Below, one piece after another: positions 10,989-24,180 of a stretch of 64,000 bases of DNA. The notes below the pieces were generated by a model, which saw only the letters and a program-made list of their open reading frames with translations, searched no databases and was not told the DNA's origin. The stretch covers positions 40,461,335-40,525,334 of the forward strand of contig CM071930.1 in assembly GCA_016081115.2 (NCBI GenBank), given 5' to 3'. A program made the translations under genes and the position numbers. The DNA is from Rehmannia glutinosa (lineage: Eukaryota; Streptophyta; Magnoliopsida; Lamiales; Orobanchaceae). Numbering within the stretch: position 1 is the first letter of the stretch; every line of letters starts with the position of its first letter.

Positions 10989-12098
10989 ATCTAGCAAGAT
11001 TAAATATATCCTTATTTTTTTATTTTCCAGATTTTCTTTGTTATCCATAAACCTTAGTTCTTCATGGATACCAAAAAAAGGTCTGGATTTTGCACAGAAA
11101 ATCAGCAAGAATAATCCTAATTCTCGCGTGCAAAAAAAGAGAGAAAATTTGAAATTCGTAAAAAGAAAGGCTCATTTCTCGGGATTTGTTTTCTTCAAGC
11201 GTGAACTTTTTTTGCTGTTGATTATTTATATTTCATGTTTGGAAGAAACGACAACCATTAGATTTGAACAACAAAGGATTATAATGGAAGAATTAACAAA
11301 AGTTTTGAAAAAGCGATGATCAATTTATGTAGGAAACCATGCGACAAGGAGAACTCATGTCATTTCAAGGATACAAAAAGTCGGGCGAACCGCCAAGAGC
11401 GGGGTGTCGGGAAAAAGAAAACTCTCAATTAGTACCAACATTTGGGATTCTATTATCAATGATCCGCTGCTTTACATCATTTTTCAAAACCACTTTATAA
11501 CCCATCAACGGATATTGTCAAGTCGGAGCGAGGAAGTTCTGCAAATTAGGCCGCAGAAAGGGGAACTCGTTGTCGTTAGCTTTCAATGAGTATTATGTAT
11601 CGGTGCCAAAAATTGAATTTTAAGATCAATTTGAGCTGAAATTAGTGAGAAAAAGAAAAAGAGAGTTTGGCAAGTGAACAAGAAAATAATCATCAACGTG
11701 ATAAAAAGGAAAGCCTGAGTGAAAAATAAAATCGAGCGAGAGTTTATGGAGTATTTGGCCGAGGTGAAATCAGTGTCGAGGATGGCCGAAAAAGGTGCGT
11801 AATACAATTTGAGAGCGGGTCGAAACACGGGAGTAATGGCCATTGTTGTACAACAAGAGGGACAATATATTCTTATGGCCAACAATAGAGATTTTAAAGC
11901 ACGAGTGCATTTGTATGCTAACATGTTTAACTTTTTTGCCTAGTTTAATTGTTTCATGGTTACATGATGTGAAAACAATGGAATGAATACGGATGTCATT
12001 TCGTTTTTGATCCGGAAAGCGTGTATTTATATGGCGGGTCCATCTTCCTGGGGTCCAAACATTTGGATTTGAGGACAAATTCCTTTCAAGAGGAGGAA
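10989..12098 (+). pseudogene. Interior of gypsy-type copy 2
   Basis: Shares blocks with the copy 1 interior: TTCAAGGATACAAAA, TTAGTACCAA, and the pol-tail sequence reading through CATTTGGATTTGAGGACAAA to the purine tract AAGAGGAGGAA (12088-12098). Only short frames are open; no enzyme motif. The purine tract abuts the 3' LTR start exactly. Confidence 0.5.
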
Positions 12099-13064
12099 TG
12101 ATGTGAATCCGGGGCTATGAAGAATCCGAAACACAAATACAAGTTATCGGGATCCGCAACACCAAACGCAGTTATCTCAAGTTCTCGAAGACTATGTAAT
12201 TGAGTTCTCGAAGTTCTCAGATTTATTTATCATAGATTATGTGGTTTATTTCTCGCTTGTTTTCGAGTCGCTTCGAGTGGCCAAATTTATGTTAAGGCTG
12301 GCAAGTATATCGAAATCAGATTCATGGTAGTTAATCATGTGTCGGAAAAAGCATCGACGATCGAATAAGACGCTTCATTAAAATGTCCAACATGCATAAC
12401 GCTTAAGATTTGGGTTAAGATTTCGCCATACCATCATCTACAAAACGGATATCGAAATGATTCAAGATGCATGGAAAGCAAAGAAAAATGGGGCTACAAC
12501 TTTCATGAGACCCTAGACCTAATTCACACGCTTGGGGGACGCACACACCGATGTGAAATTTCACATGACCGTGTGAGGATTCACACAACCGTGTTCAGTG
12601 TGGCAAGAATCGGGAAAAACAGAGAGAGACAATGCACACGCTCATAGTGGCAGCGCACGCCCGCCATGTTCCCATGTATGCGTCTCAGGCATTTTTTCTT
12701 TTAGGTCTTTTGAGTTTCCTTTGGGTTTATACTTCTTTTCTTTTCTAGTTTTTTATGATTTATTTCTAAATCGCTATATATAACACTTTGTTTATTTTTA
12801 ATAACAAGACTTTTGATATTTAATATTGAATCGATATTTTCTTCAAACATTCTGGTTTTTTCAAGAGCTTCAAGATTGTTCATCTTGTTGCTTACATTGA
12901 CTTATCAACAAACTTCCATATTGTTTCTAATGCCTACGATACCGGGTGTTTTTGCTTCAAGAAGAATGAGTTGAGTTTTCCACCACTTTAACTCAACAAG
13001 TGAAGATCGTGGGTTAACAACGTGATTGTTCAGTCGCATGCACGATTATTGCTATGATTCACAT
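12099..13064 (+). repeat. 3' LTR, gypsy-type copy 2
   Basis: Starts TGATGTGAATCC and ends GATTCACATA, forming the short inverted ends usual for LTRs. About 966 bp. The best-preserved of the four LTRs of this family here. Confidence 0.75.
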
Positions 13065-14356
13065 AAAGCCTCATTTTGCTCCATCATTCAACCATCTACA
13101 AACCTCCACTCATAATCTCGCGAACAATAAACGAACCCCAGATTGGTCAACCATGACAAACAAATCTAATAATATCACCAACCATCTTTCTAGTTGGTAA
13201 ATAAGATAGAGCTATTCACTTTGATATGCACATATTAAACCTTTGGAGAACATTTTGGTGATGCTCCAAGATGAAAATTGTAGAGAGAAATTTCAGAGAG
13301 AGAGATTATTTTCACAGTGTGGAAGACGATATTTTTCAGACCGACATTGCAGGAAGATATATCAATATATATCTCAATCTCATATCTTAGTCGAGGTCCT
13401 TATAAGAGAGGTTTCTAGATAAATCTCATCTAAATAAAGACTCATATTTTAAAATATGGGTGAAACTTAATTGCACCTAATATCTCCCACTCACACATAT
13501 TTGACATTACCATTCAATCACATCCCGATAGGCTTCTCACCTACGCTCTCTTCTGCATAAAGGAATAATGCGTATGACTGTGAGAAAGTATATGTGATGC
13601 AGAGTTATATTAAGTCATCACCAACCTAACATAACCCTACAACTCAATAACTCGCTATGTACCCCAAATCAAATGGTCGCACCCAATCAAACATCTCTAA
13701 ATCCTCTATCAAATAAATAGAGTATGCTCGACTCACTCAAATATCTTTCTATATTTATGACTAGTCAAACACATTTCGACATACCACTGGCTATGAATTA
13801 TAAAACATAAGTGTGTTGCCAATTTAGTTCTTCCTCACCCTTTAAATGTCAATTAGCTTGGTCTTGACAACTTTCTGACATGCCCGACCGACCTAATCCA
13901 CATGGCCACCGAATACATGCTATAGTAGTATCAAGCTTACACCTCATGACATGGCTCCAAAGTCCTGTGCGTATAAGAAAATAATATTGCTCACACACAA
14001 GGATTTGTGGACCCATTCACCACTTTCCCATAGGCGTGAGTCTCAAAGCACACGTAGTATGTACACATGCTATGATGGAGCTCCCACTAATTGGGCATGT
14101 CACGCCCAGACATCATAACTTAGTTCAAGCTGCCATTCAAGCTGCCTGACGATTACTTTGTGAACACTCCCATGTGTCATGTGACAGCTTCACACATTCG
14201 CTACAAACAAGCTTTTGCGAAGATCGACATACTTCATAATCAATCAACTCAAATTTCATCTTTAGCCTTAGCTAAGGCCAACAAGTAAATACACTTATTA
14301 ACCTTCTTCATCACGAAACGCGAATGCGATCATTCGCAAACCTCCTTATGTGACAC
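13065..14356 (+). repeat. Dispersed repeat D, third copy, broken by SIRE element C
   Basis: 13065-13490 matches 6832-7090, and 13488-14350 matches parts of 8536-9245. The match stops at GTGACAC just before 14357, where the terminal sequence of SIRE element C begins; in the 9240 copy the text simply continues. This marks the insertion edge of element C. Confidence 0.6.
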
Positions 14357-15801
14357 TACAGTCCTAAGGGGTGATAGTATAAAGTCTAGAAGGGGGGGAT
14401 TGAATAGACTTTACCAACTTTTTGATTTTAGCCATTTAAAGTCGTAGTTTAACAAGTCACCGGTCCTTGGTGAACATCTTAGTTTACCTTCACAACAGTT
14501 AGCCATTCAACCCACTTGATCAATTGTTGATAAGATAACACATCCGATTCAGCTTAACTCTTCGTAAATTCAAGAAACTTGGTTTTACAATGAAGAATTT
14601 CACCATTTGATTAAAATATGTTTTTCAACACTTATTTTAAGCTTTGTTATTATCGATGACTTAGCAAATATAACAAACAACCATATAGATATGCAAGAAA
14701 TAAAGTTATAATTTAAATGACAGAGCAATTTTTATAGTGGTTCGAGGATGGAGTAATTCCTCTAATCCACTCTTTTCCAATCCTGATAATCCATTAGGTA
14801 ACATTGACTTTGTTACAAAATGGTGACAGTCCAAGCTAGCCTTGATCTCACAAACTGGCTTTTTCTGCTTAGACTCAGCTTCTTCACAAGACAGTTGTCC
14901 TTTACTTCAGTTCCTTTTAAACTTTGGATTTGTTCACACAAACCTCCAACAAGTCTAAAGCTTTTAGGTTCGAACTAGAACCTCACTACACTTTCTTCAA
15001 CCTTGGATGTGTAGTCCCCTTGTCTTTAAACAAGTTTTCTCTTCAATAGTTTGAAGTTGTTTTCCTTCAAAGCGTGTCGATTGATTTCCTTCGAGTTTTA
15101 GGCTTGAGGATAGTATTGAATGCTTGAGAGTATTTTTTTGCTTTTTGCTCAGATTGCTTGTGTCTCAGTGTAAGTCTTGGTAACCTTCTCTTAAAGAATT
15201 CTTCAGCCTTTTATAAAGTGCTTGTTTGAAAAATATACCCATTGAAGAGATATATGTATTTTTAAACTACACTTTTGAGGTTGTTGGCTTGTCTTATCTT
15301 GCAAAGATTGATGTGAGACTCGATCCTAATTAATACCTTGAAGCCTTTTCTCGATCTCTATAGATTTTCGTGTGACATCCTATCGTTCCTTGCTTTTTGC
15401 ACTTTTCAAAGAAAATAGCTTTAAGGTTGGCGCACTCGACACATACCTACTTTCAAATAAACATTTGATTTTGCTTTGACAACTGATCTCTTCAGCTTTC
15501 GAGATCCTTTTGCTGCATAACCCTTTAACAGTCAACTCCACTTATCCGGGAGCCGACTCACCTGTCAGTCCCACTGACTGAGACAACTTTTCTCGTCACT
15601 TTAGAGACTTGTATTCACTTCACTCACCGCTACTCAACCGATTCTTTATCTTGGTCTTCACGACCGCATTCTTCAACTTGGTCGATTCCACCACCTAACA
15701 AAACCCTATCTATTACAAGTCGATTTACGCATAGGAATTATGTGCCTAACTTCCTAATCTGTTTTACATGGTATCATCAAATGTACATAAATTTCCCAAC
15801 A
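14357..15801 (-). repeat. 3' LTR of SIRE element C
   Basis: On the minus strand it starts TGTTGGGAAATT at 15801 and ends near GGGTGTG-like terminal sequence at about 14357. The TTGAATAGACTTTACCAACTTTTTGATTTTAG region at about 14400 matches the ends of LTRs A and B. The outer end is eroded, so that edge is approximate. Confidence 0.7.
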
Positions 15802-15814
15802 ATTTCCCTTTTTG
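15802..15814 (-). other. Polypurine tract of element C
   Basis: On the minus strand AAAAAGGGAAAT directly precedes TGTTGGG of the LTR, as in elements A (32968-32981) and B (34743-34757). Confidence 0.7.
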
Positions 15815-18800
15815 ATGATGCCAAAACTTAAATAAAAGCAACAAAGTAAATAGTGCAAAATAAAGAATGATTGTATGAATATATCATTTTATCAACATAT
15901 CATTCTTTGACTTTACAATGTGTTAAAAAGTACAATGAAAATATAAAGTACTTACAATATTCTCGTATATACAATCATGTAAAAAATACAACAAGATGGT
16001 GACCGCAAAATGTTTTTATCACCTCTCTAATGCTTTGCTTTTTCTCTCTTCATCTTCACTTCTTCTATCTTCATCACTCTTTTCCTTGTTCTCATCTTCC
16101 TCTTTCATTTTCTTCTCATAAGCTCTCTTGGAGGCTTCATCTTTCCTCCTTCTCTCATCCCATTCTTGATCTCGCTTTATCTTTTTCATCCTCTTACCTC
16201 TTTAGCCGCTCGCATTTTTCCCGAAACTTCTTCATTTTCCATGCTTAAGTCTATCTCAAGAAAGAATATCCTTCTTTCTCGGGGATTAATATATTGAACA
16301 TTTCGCTCAGCGGAGTGCCTCTGCCTCTTCCACCACTTCTTCCTCTTTTCTTTTCTGTGAGTCGCCGGGAATGTATCAATGGGGTGAGCTTGAAGCCCGT
16401 TGATCGCTTCCTTGAGTCACTGTTCTCCCTATTTGACAGATTTCTAAGTCCTCCTCCTCAGCACTAATCCCATGCTTTCTTGAGAGTCATTCCCTTTGAA
16501 AAATCTTTCCGACTTCGTAGTCCGGAACTCCCTTGGATCTCGCCCGATCCGCATCGGGACGAGTCAGGACCATGATACATGGAATGTGATCTTCAATGTG
16601 TCTAAGCTACCTTGATCAACTTCCTCGCAAATTTTGCTTCAATTGCGCTCTTGTCTTTAAAAGCTAAGTCAACTTTCTCATCACGACAATGTCCTTTTGG
16701 TAGCTGGGATAGGTGAGAGCCGGGTGATGAGCCAAGTTGGGGCTTTTCAAGACGATCTTCGTGGAGCTTTCTAAGGATCCTTCCTTGGGTTCCACCGCTT
16801 TTCCCCTTTCTATCTACCCTCTTTTTTGCATCATCACCAATGAGAGAGGTCTAAGGAGTTTTGGACGTAATGAGATCCAGCTTTTTCATGCGTGGCCGAG
16901 TGGCCGATCTATGTCCGAACGAAGAGCCTTCATTTCTCGCACTCACGGTATTCGCTTTTACATTCATTATCATCATCTCCGAAAGCAGTGCTTTCTGCTC
17001 CCAGTCTTGCTTGTGTTGAGCCTTCAGAACTCCATATCTATTTTATGCGTTTGTTCCATTCAACATGTGATCCCGCCTTGCCTCTAAATCCTTTGCATTG
17101 TTAGCACTCCAAATCACCTATTTAGCAAAGCCGTGGATTTGAAGTAGTCGACTTATTCTCTTCTTCTCGCCTTCACCGTGCTATCCATTCCCCAAATTCT
17201 TAGAACCGCAGAGATCATTGCATCGTGATTATCCAACCGCGGAGCGAGTGGCAAAAACCCTTTCCATATTTTTTATTTCAAAACAAATAGCTCAATGATT
17301 TTCTTAAGTCTGTTGCCTCAAAGTGGCTTTCATTAAATCAAAATCAAATCCAAATGGTACAACTCTTTAAATCATCCTGAGCCTCAAATTCTTTACGATG
17401 GATCTCTACAGTTGCACTCGCACTTTCTTCACTGCTTTCGCCTCCAAAGTACCTCCGAATGAATGGAAAGTCATCGAGAATAAATCATCCTGAACTGCTG
17501 CGAATATCTCACACTTCTCTTTAGGAGTCTTTTCCTTGTTTCTTTCACTTGCTTTAGCCTCCTATGTGCCTCAAATTGTGTTAGCAACAGAATCGGCCAA
17601 TCAGGTAGGCCATGAGTGAGTCGATCGATCCTCGCCTATCTCAATAGCCTTCACCGGCATGTTGTTTCTCCTTTTCAGCTTTCAGAAATTTCCTATCTCA
17701 AGAAGATCATTGGCTGGTGATGGCACCATTAAAGGGGGCCATCAACTAATACAAACTTTGATAAGGCAAACCTCGCGGCCTTCTTCCCCGCCGCACATTT
17801 CCTCAATATTTGTGTTCTTTGCTACTTTTCTTTTCGGGGGGCGACTCAACTTCATAGTCAATATCCAAAAATTCCACTAACACATTTTCTTCGTGAGTCG
17901 CAGCACTAATTTCTTCTCTTCAGAGACTCAAGGAGGAACATGCATCTTCCCTTTTTCAGCCAGCATTATTATCCAAGGAAGTCTCAACCTCCTTCTGCCT
18001 TCAAAGAACCTCGACAAAGAGTCTCAACCGATGTAAGTGCCTTCTTCAATCCCTTTGCACTCCGCCTGCATTAGTGGTCTTCTAATCTCTTTCCCTTATG
18101 CACTGAGCCGCATTGGGGTATTGAATGTGGCATACGAGGTCTCAACCTATCGATTGCACTGACCAGCCAGCCTCAATCGCCATGGTCCTGTCCATCATTG
18201 CCCAACCGGGCAGAGCGGCGTCTCGCCCCGTAGTGAAGTTGAATTTCACCAGAGACAGCTCTTAACCGTCCGAGCCTCATTAATCCCACTGATGCTCTCG
18301 TTTCAGCTTCACCATCGCTTTAACTTTCATTTTGTTAGTATCCCACAATCTCATCCAACCCGATGTGGTGTGTGCGCTTCTCGCCTAACGACCACCAATC
18401 ACGATGCATCGGGTCACGGGACACACGAGACTCGAAGAACGGTTTTTGAGTGATCATCCGATTGGGCAGGTGTCTCAACACCTTTCACAAGTGGTCAGGC
18501 TCACTTGCCTTTTGCTACATCTTCATCCTTAGCTTCATTGCCAATGTCTCGGCAACCTTCTCTGAGCGTGGCCGGGTGAGGTAGAAGATCAATGGTCCTC
18601 ACCATTTCCGCACTCAGGGGTAGGAGACATTTGAATAGATGATGACTCTCCAGACTTCTTCGCAATGATTTCTATGCAGCTCCTTGGACTCTTTTCAAGA
18701 CTTTGCTATAGCTCAGCCTTTCTCAATTAGATCAAGAACCTCCAATTCTTCCACGTCACTATCACCGATGTTGCTCGCAGTTTCAAGCGCGCCTCTAAGC

Positions 18801-19214
18801 TTTCTATAAATGCGCATGAGTGAGGCTGAGATTCCTCAATCCGCTTGGCCTTCTGTCGCTTCTTCACCTTCTCCTCATCATTCTTTTCATACAGATGGTT
18901 GTGCAAAAATCGATCGAGAGCAGAACGAATAACAATGTTCCAAAGAAAGCTAGGAGTTCTTCCTCCTCCGCAATGAACTCGGGCTGGAATTAAGATCGGC
19001 CGCACTCGCCTTCCAGGCTCTTTAAACTCATGTGCCTCTCTTCCACATCAGGGTATGCAGGAGATAGCATAATAAGATCATCATCATCCTCCGCATGTGC
19101 TCTTCTACGACTTTTTCTTCTCAAAGAACCATCACATCGGGCCAGGGATGTCACACCACTCTTCCTATCTCGTTGTCGCCTATGTTAGTTCGCGATTCCT
19201 CACTGCCGGCCTAA
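15815..19214 (-). pseudogene. SIRE 3' extra ORF (envelope-like) remnant, element C
   Basis: Minus-strand similarity in order to the 3' ORF region of element B: the Lys/Glu-rich terminal part near 16050-16200 corresponds to about 35100-35250, and the 18000-18200 region has short matches to about 37080-37260. No frame stays open beyond about 120 codons, so no product is made. In SIRE-type elements this ORF follows pol and is often called envelope-like; its function is not established. Confidence 0.6.
19210..19214. repeat. Target site duplication of element B, left copy
   Basis: CCTAA immediately left of element B's LTR end; the matching CCTAA is at 47028-47032. Confidence 0.85.
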
Positions 19215-20540
19215 TGTAGGGTCCCAAGCGGGTGCGAAAAGATTTAGAAGGAGGGGTTGAATAAACCTTACCAACTTTTCGATTTTGGTCCTTTTTAAAA
19301 TATTACAGTTAATTACACAAACCATGTCTCTTGAGGGACAAATAAGTTAGTTAATCAAATAGAGCAGCCACTCAAATGTTGACAGAGCAAGATGTAATAA
19401 CTCAACCTGCTTAGTCTAAACCTTAACTTATTTCGTGATGAGTTTTTCAATGAAGACTTAATGACCCTTTGAATTTGATTTAACTTTATTTTAACACTTG
19501 ATTTTAGCACTTAGTTATTTATCACAGATATAAAATAAATGTGCGTAAATGTAAATATGTCGAAATGTAAATGACACAAGTAATTTTTATAGAGTTCAAG
19601 ACGTGGGTAATTCTTCTAATCCTCTTCTCCAACTTCCTCGAGGAATCCACTAAGTAATGATCAATTCACAAAGTGGTTATCGCCTGAGACAAGTCTTGAT
19701 CACACACCGACTTGCTCGACTCGTTCTCCCGAGATGCCTGTCACACAAATGCCTAGCTTCTCATCCGACTCGCCTTCTTCACAGCAGTAGTTGCCTTGTT
19801 ACTTCAGCTCACTTCACTCAAGTTTCTTGGGATCACGAAGCCCTCCAATAACTTGAGATTGGTTCAACTCTTTAACCTTCCTACAATCCTCCTCGAATGT
19901 AGACCCTTGGATTTTCAAAGTTTCATCTTCAACAAATTGAAGTTGTATTTCCTTCACAAAATTGTGTCGATTGATTTCCTCTTTAAGATTTAGGCTTGAG
20001 GATTTTACTTGAATATCTTGAAAATATTTTGCAGTAGAGTTTGAATAATGCTTGCTCATTCGTGGTTCGTGAACCTTTCTCTCAATGAAATTCCTCAGCC
20101 TTTTGTAGTGAACTTTCAAAAATCCGCCTGAAGAGATAAATGATTTTCAAAAAGTCACTTGTGTTCGCTGGCTTGTCTTTTCTTGGTCTTCATTCTTGAG
20201 ATGTAGACCTTCCTCGTATTAAATGAATGTCCAAATTTTTCAGTTCCGGACATCGCGCCGTGGCTTCCCATCGGGTTTATTCCTTTTGCACGCTTCGGCG
20301 AACACTTTAAGACCTCGGCAGCTTGGGTGAATTACTTGTTTAAGTAATGTTCTTGACTTCGCAATGGATTCTTTTCGCATTAACTCCTCTGCGCTGTGCC
20401 TTTTCCTGCGTGACTTGAGTCTACTCCAATCATTGAAAGACTCATCTCACTTCAACTTGTGACACGGTTTCTTGAGTTGACTTAATTGACTTACACAATC
20501 GTCCCCTCGATGTTACGTCTTTAGTCGAGTCCTTGGTCCT
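19215..20540 (-). repeat. 3' LTR of SIRE element B, distal part
   Basis: Aligns with B's 5' LTR (45472-47027) from its end inward. It is cut at 20540 by insertion of element A; the remaining 202 bases are at 34541-34742. Compared with the 5' LTR of the same element it is altered mostly at CAG/CTG triplets: for example CTCAGCTGTTAC reads CTCGATGTTAC, and ACTCAGCTTC reads ACTCGCCTTC. The TATA motif seen in the 5' LTR is also changed here (TTTTATAG to TTTTGTAG on the plus strand). Confidence 0.85.
20536..20540. repeat. Target site duplication of element A, left copy
   Basis: GTCCT flanks A's 5' LTR; GTCCT recurs at 34536-34540, two bases after A's 3' LTR. B's intact 5' LTR has a single uninterrupted GTCCTCTATCTTGG here (about 46806), giving the empty-site sequence. 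Confidence 0.8.
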
Positions 20541-22088
20541 TGTTGGGAAATTTATTGTTTAGATTTTGATGAATGCCATGTAAAACTTAGAATGTAAGTT
20601 GCACCCCATTTTTGTTGTAAACCGTATTGTAATAAATAGGGCCGGGGCAAGCCGAGCGTCGCCTATGCCCAAACATGCAAGAAGACAACCGGAGACTAGA
20701 AGAAGACTCCGCTGCAAGACAACAGTATGGCAAAGAAGAGAAGACGAGAACTCGATCAAGGATCATCTAAGATGCACCGAGAGGGAGATCACTAAGTCAA
20801 CTCAAGATAAGCCAAGTTCAAGTTGGAGTGATGAAGAGTCATCCAATGATTGGAAGTCGACTTCTAAGTCACCCGGGGAAAGCAAGGAAATGCAAAAGTC
20901 GAGATAATCAAAAAGATCCGTTGCACGTAAATCAAGAGAATTACTTAAACAAGTAATATCTCCATGTTACCTTTCTCAAGTGCTCACCCCGTAAGCTGCA
21001 AAAGGAATAAACCAACGGGAAGCACTACACCGTGTCGAACTCAAAAGTCAAGAACAATTCATACGAGGAAATGGCAATTCCAAGGATCGCAACAAGACAA
21101 GCCAACGACACACAAGTGACTTTAAAAATAAGCCTATCTCTTCAACGGGCATTTTTGAAAAGCTCACTATAAAAGGCCGAGGAATAACTCGAGAAAAAGT
21201 TACGAAGGTTACCTTGACCATCCGAGAATTGAATACAAGCAAGAAAGAAACATTTTGTAACCTAAAATATTCTCAAGTTATTAAACGCTCAATCCTCAAG
21301 CCTACATTACGAAGAACATCAATCCAACACTCACCGGTGAAGGAAAGATAACTTCAATCAGCTTGAAGAGGAAATTATCAAGAATAAAGGGGTCTACATT
21401 CCACGAAGGATTGTAGGAAGGTTCAAGGTCGAACCAAGTCTTGAGCTTTTGGAGGGCTTCGATCAAATCCAAAGAGCTTGAGCAAGTGGGTCGTAGTAGT
21501 GCAAGCAATGCTTGGTGAAGAAGCTTTAGTCGCAGAAGCCACCGAGTGATCAAGGCATCTCCGTGACCGAGTCCCAAAGAATCAAGTCACCGGTGATCAA
21601 GACTTGATCCGGACTCTACCACTTTGATAACGATCAATACCTAGTGGATTCCTCCAGAGTTGGAGAAGAGAGAGTAGAAGAATTACCCCATCTTCGAACC
21701 TCTATAAAAACTTATCGTGTCATTTACATTTCAAAGACTTTAAATTCCTCGCATCTTATTTGTTTAACTTTGTCGATAAATTTGCTATCCACTTGATAAT
21801 TTCTAAGTACTAAATCAAGCTTTAAATATCTACTAAACCAAACTTAAGGGTGTTAAGTCTTCCGCTAAAACAAACCACATTGAGCTAATTCAGCTTTTAA
21901 TAAATGAGTTATTCTATCAACAACTCACAGTCCGCTGAGTGACTAACTCTACTGATTAACTAAATTGGTCATCCACCAGACACAAATTGCAGTAGATCAA
22001 CTCAACTTTTAAAAGACTAAATCGAAAATTTGGTAAGGTTTATTCAACCCCCTTCTAAACCTTACACTCACACCCCTCGGGACCTACA
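20541..22088 (+). repeat. 5' LTR of SIRE element A
   Basis: Starts TGTTGGGAAATTTATTG and ends GGGACCTACA; 1548 bp. Differences from the 3' LTR cluster at CAG/CTG: AATCAGCTTG versus AATCGCTTG, CACCCGGGG versus CACCTGGGG, GGGTCGTAG versus GGGCTGTAG. Confidence 0.9.
21168..21174 (+). promoter_or_regulatory. LTR TATA box, element A 5' LTR
   Basis: TATAAAA within CACTATAAAAGGCCGAGG, conserved at 33615-33621 in the 3' LTR and on the minus strand at 46359-46365 in element B. Its position in the LTR fits the U3/R boundary promoter. Confidence 0.6.
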
Positions 22089-22090
22089 AG

Positions 22091-22106
22091 TGGTATCGAG
22101 CGGTGG
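22091..22106 (+). other. Primer binding site of element A
   Basis: TGGTATCGAGCGGTGG, two bases after the LTR end. The plant tRNA-Met consensus is TGGTATCAGAGCGG, as in element B; here CAG reads CG, which would damage priming if real. Confidence 0.8.
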
Positions 22107-22213
22107 TTCATCGAGCCTTCCGCATCGGTTATCGAACTAGATCTCCAAATTTTTCAAAGTCCGCTTTAGTACTTAAATTTTCAAAACTCCTTTATCATTA
22201 AAAATTTATTATC

Positions 22214-24180
22214 ATGGAAGCAAATTTGACACGCATCCCTATGTTCACAATTGAAGAATTTGATGATTGGAAAATTCGTGATGCAGTGCTCATCTATCAA
22301 AGATTACATGATGAGATGTGGATAGTGATAGAGGATGGGCCATCGCAAATCTTAAAAGTGAACACAACAGAAGAGTCGCACCAAGGTGAAGAGATGTTGC
22401 CCTAGACCAAATGGTTGAAAACCAAGAACTCGAATGGACAAATGATGACAAAAGATACAACCCGACAATGTAGCCAAGGACATCCTTTACAAAACCTTGA
22501 CAAAGCCATGTTCAATAAAGTCAAATCATGCAAAACGGCTAAAGAAATCTGGGGACAAGCTAACATTGATTTGTGAAGGCTCGTGAGCAAATCAAGGAAA
22601 ATAAATTATCAAGAAGAGCTCAGACAAAAATTTGAGAATTTCAAAATGATCGCAGAGAAAACCTGATCAACCGGATGCCTCGGTTCACGTAAATCACCAA
22701 CGAGCTATCTCAAGACTTGGAAAAATATACACAGTGGAAATGTGTATGAAGATCCTAAAAAGTCTCCCACCTGAACGGGAAATGAAGGTCATGGCACCGA
22801 GACATTCCATGGACCTATCGAAGACCTCCAACCATGAACTATTCTCGATCTCAAAGCCTACGAATTTGAGCCGAGAAGAAAAGATCGAAGAGACAAACAG
22901 ACCAAAATAGTTGCTTCTAATTGTTAAGATGGAAAGAGAGTCGAGGTCAAAAAGTCATTGATCCGTAAGAAATAGCCCCGATGGTTAAAAGGTTCAACAA
23001 GTTCTTCAATAAGAACTACAAGAGAGGCAAGGGCTTAAACCTCCGTAAGACACTCAAATTCTCCAAGTCAAGAAGATAGGCCAACCAAGAGACAATCATC
23101 AAAAAGTCAATATCAAAGGGCCGATAATCCAAGAATGGAAAGAGTCGATCAAAAGGTTGAATATCTATGCCGAACCGAGGCAACCAGGTCACTACGCCAT
23201 TGATTGCCCATATCCTCGTAGTCAACAAATACAGAATGAAGAAGAAAGAAAGGTCTTCGAGAAAGAAGACAAGAAAAGAAAAAGGCAATGTTGGTCACAG
23301 AGAATGAGACAACCAAGTCAAGAGAGACACCGATTCAGAGAGCAAAGAAGCCGACTACCTCAAGACTCAAGAAGAAGCCCCGATTTGTTTGATGGCCAAG
23401 GAACAAGATCAACTCCGACCAAGAAGATGAGGTACACTCTAACTCATCAAACTCGTATTCTAGTGATAGTGATCGTGACACACACACTTCATCACCCACT
23501 GATCTTTATGATTCATTAGTGCAAAATGATGAAAGATTTTGAACACATTAAATCCTCACACACACTACTAAATGAGGAAAACAACCACTAAGAGCCAAAA
23601 CTCACAAATTTGACTAAGAGCCGAGTACTCTAAGTCAAATAGCCGATGAGAATAAAAGTTTAAAGGCTAAAAATGCCAAGCTAATAGCGTAAATAGCCGC
23701 CAGAAAAGAGGAGAATGACCTCAAAAATGTGATCGCTTCATTCACTAAGGCATCTAAATCATCGATGATCTTATTATGAGTCAAAGAGAATGTGGAGACA
23801 AGACAAAGCTTAGATTTAATTCCTCCGTGCTATGTCAAACTTCAAAAGTAATTTTGGAAAAAGGATCTTCAAGCAATGAAGAGTCTAAAAATCCAAAACT
23901 CCAAATGGTGCACACACATTCACTCCAAAGCACAATTACAAGCAAACTGGCCTTGGTTATAAAGGAAAAGGAAAACAACCAATGAGTGCTACGCCTGAAA
24001 GGACAATTGAGAAGAGATTCAATGAGTTCCTCAAAGAAACTCCAAATAAAAATACTCAGAAAGAAGAAACAGAGCTACCAAAACCCTTAAAATCTATAAA
24101 AGAAATACATATGATGGGAATGGTAGAAAATATCCAAGCCAAGCTCGATTGAATGATGTGAACTATCAAAGATAGACTTA
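22214..24180 (+). pseudogene. SIRE element A gag remnant
   Basis: The ATG at 22214 is followed by the same opening as element B gag (MEANLTRIPMFTIEEFDDWK). The UBN2-type gag domain continues with changes of frame to about 22750. A damaged zinc knuckle (RQPGHYAIDCPYP, first cysteines lost) lies near 23175-23215. Asp/Ser- and Lys-rich linkers follow. Numerous single-base shifts relative to element B. Confidence 0.8.

Larger units (their letters stand above)
10010..13064 (+). mobile_element. Non-autonomous gypsy-type LTR element, copy 2
   Basis: Same plan as copy 1: LTR, PBS at 10978-10988, about 1.1 kb interior, purine tract, 3' LTR 12099-13064. The 5' boundary is uncertain because the first 200 or so bases of the 5' LTR are poorly alignable. 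The two interiors align over most of their length, so the short interior is a family trait and not a chance deletion in one copy. Confidence 0.65.
14357..19214 (-). mobile_element. SIRE-type copia element C, 3' part (outermost of nest)
   Basis: Read on the minus strand, this is the 3' LTR, polypurine tract and 3' ORF region of a SIRE/Maximus-like element. It is interrupted at 19214 by element B and resumes at 47033. It is the most diverged of the three nested elements. Its gag-pol half and 5' LTR are missing: the resumed part ends at about 47640. Confidence 0.75.

Noticed and set aside
16737..17087. 116-codon plus-strand ORF
   Set aside because: Antisense to the element C extra ORF; no motif.
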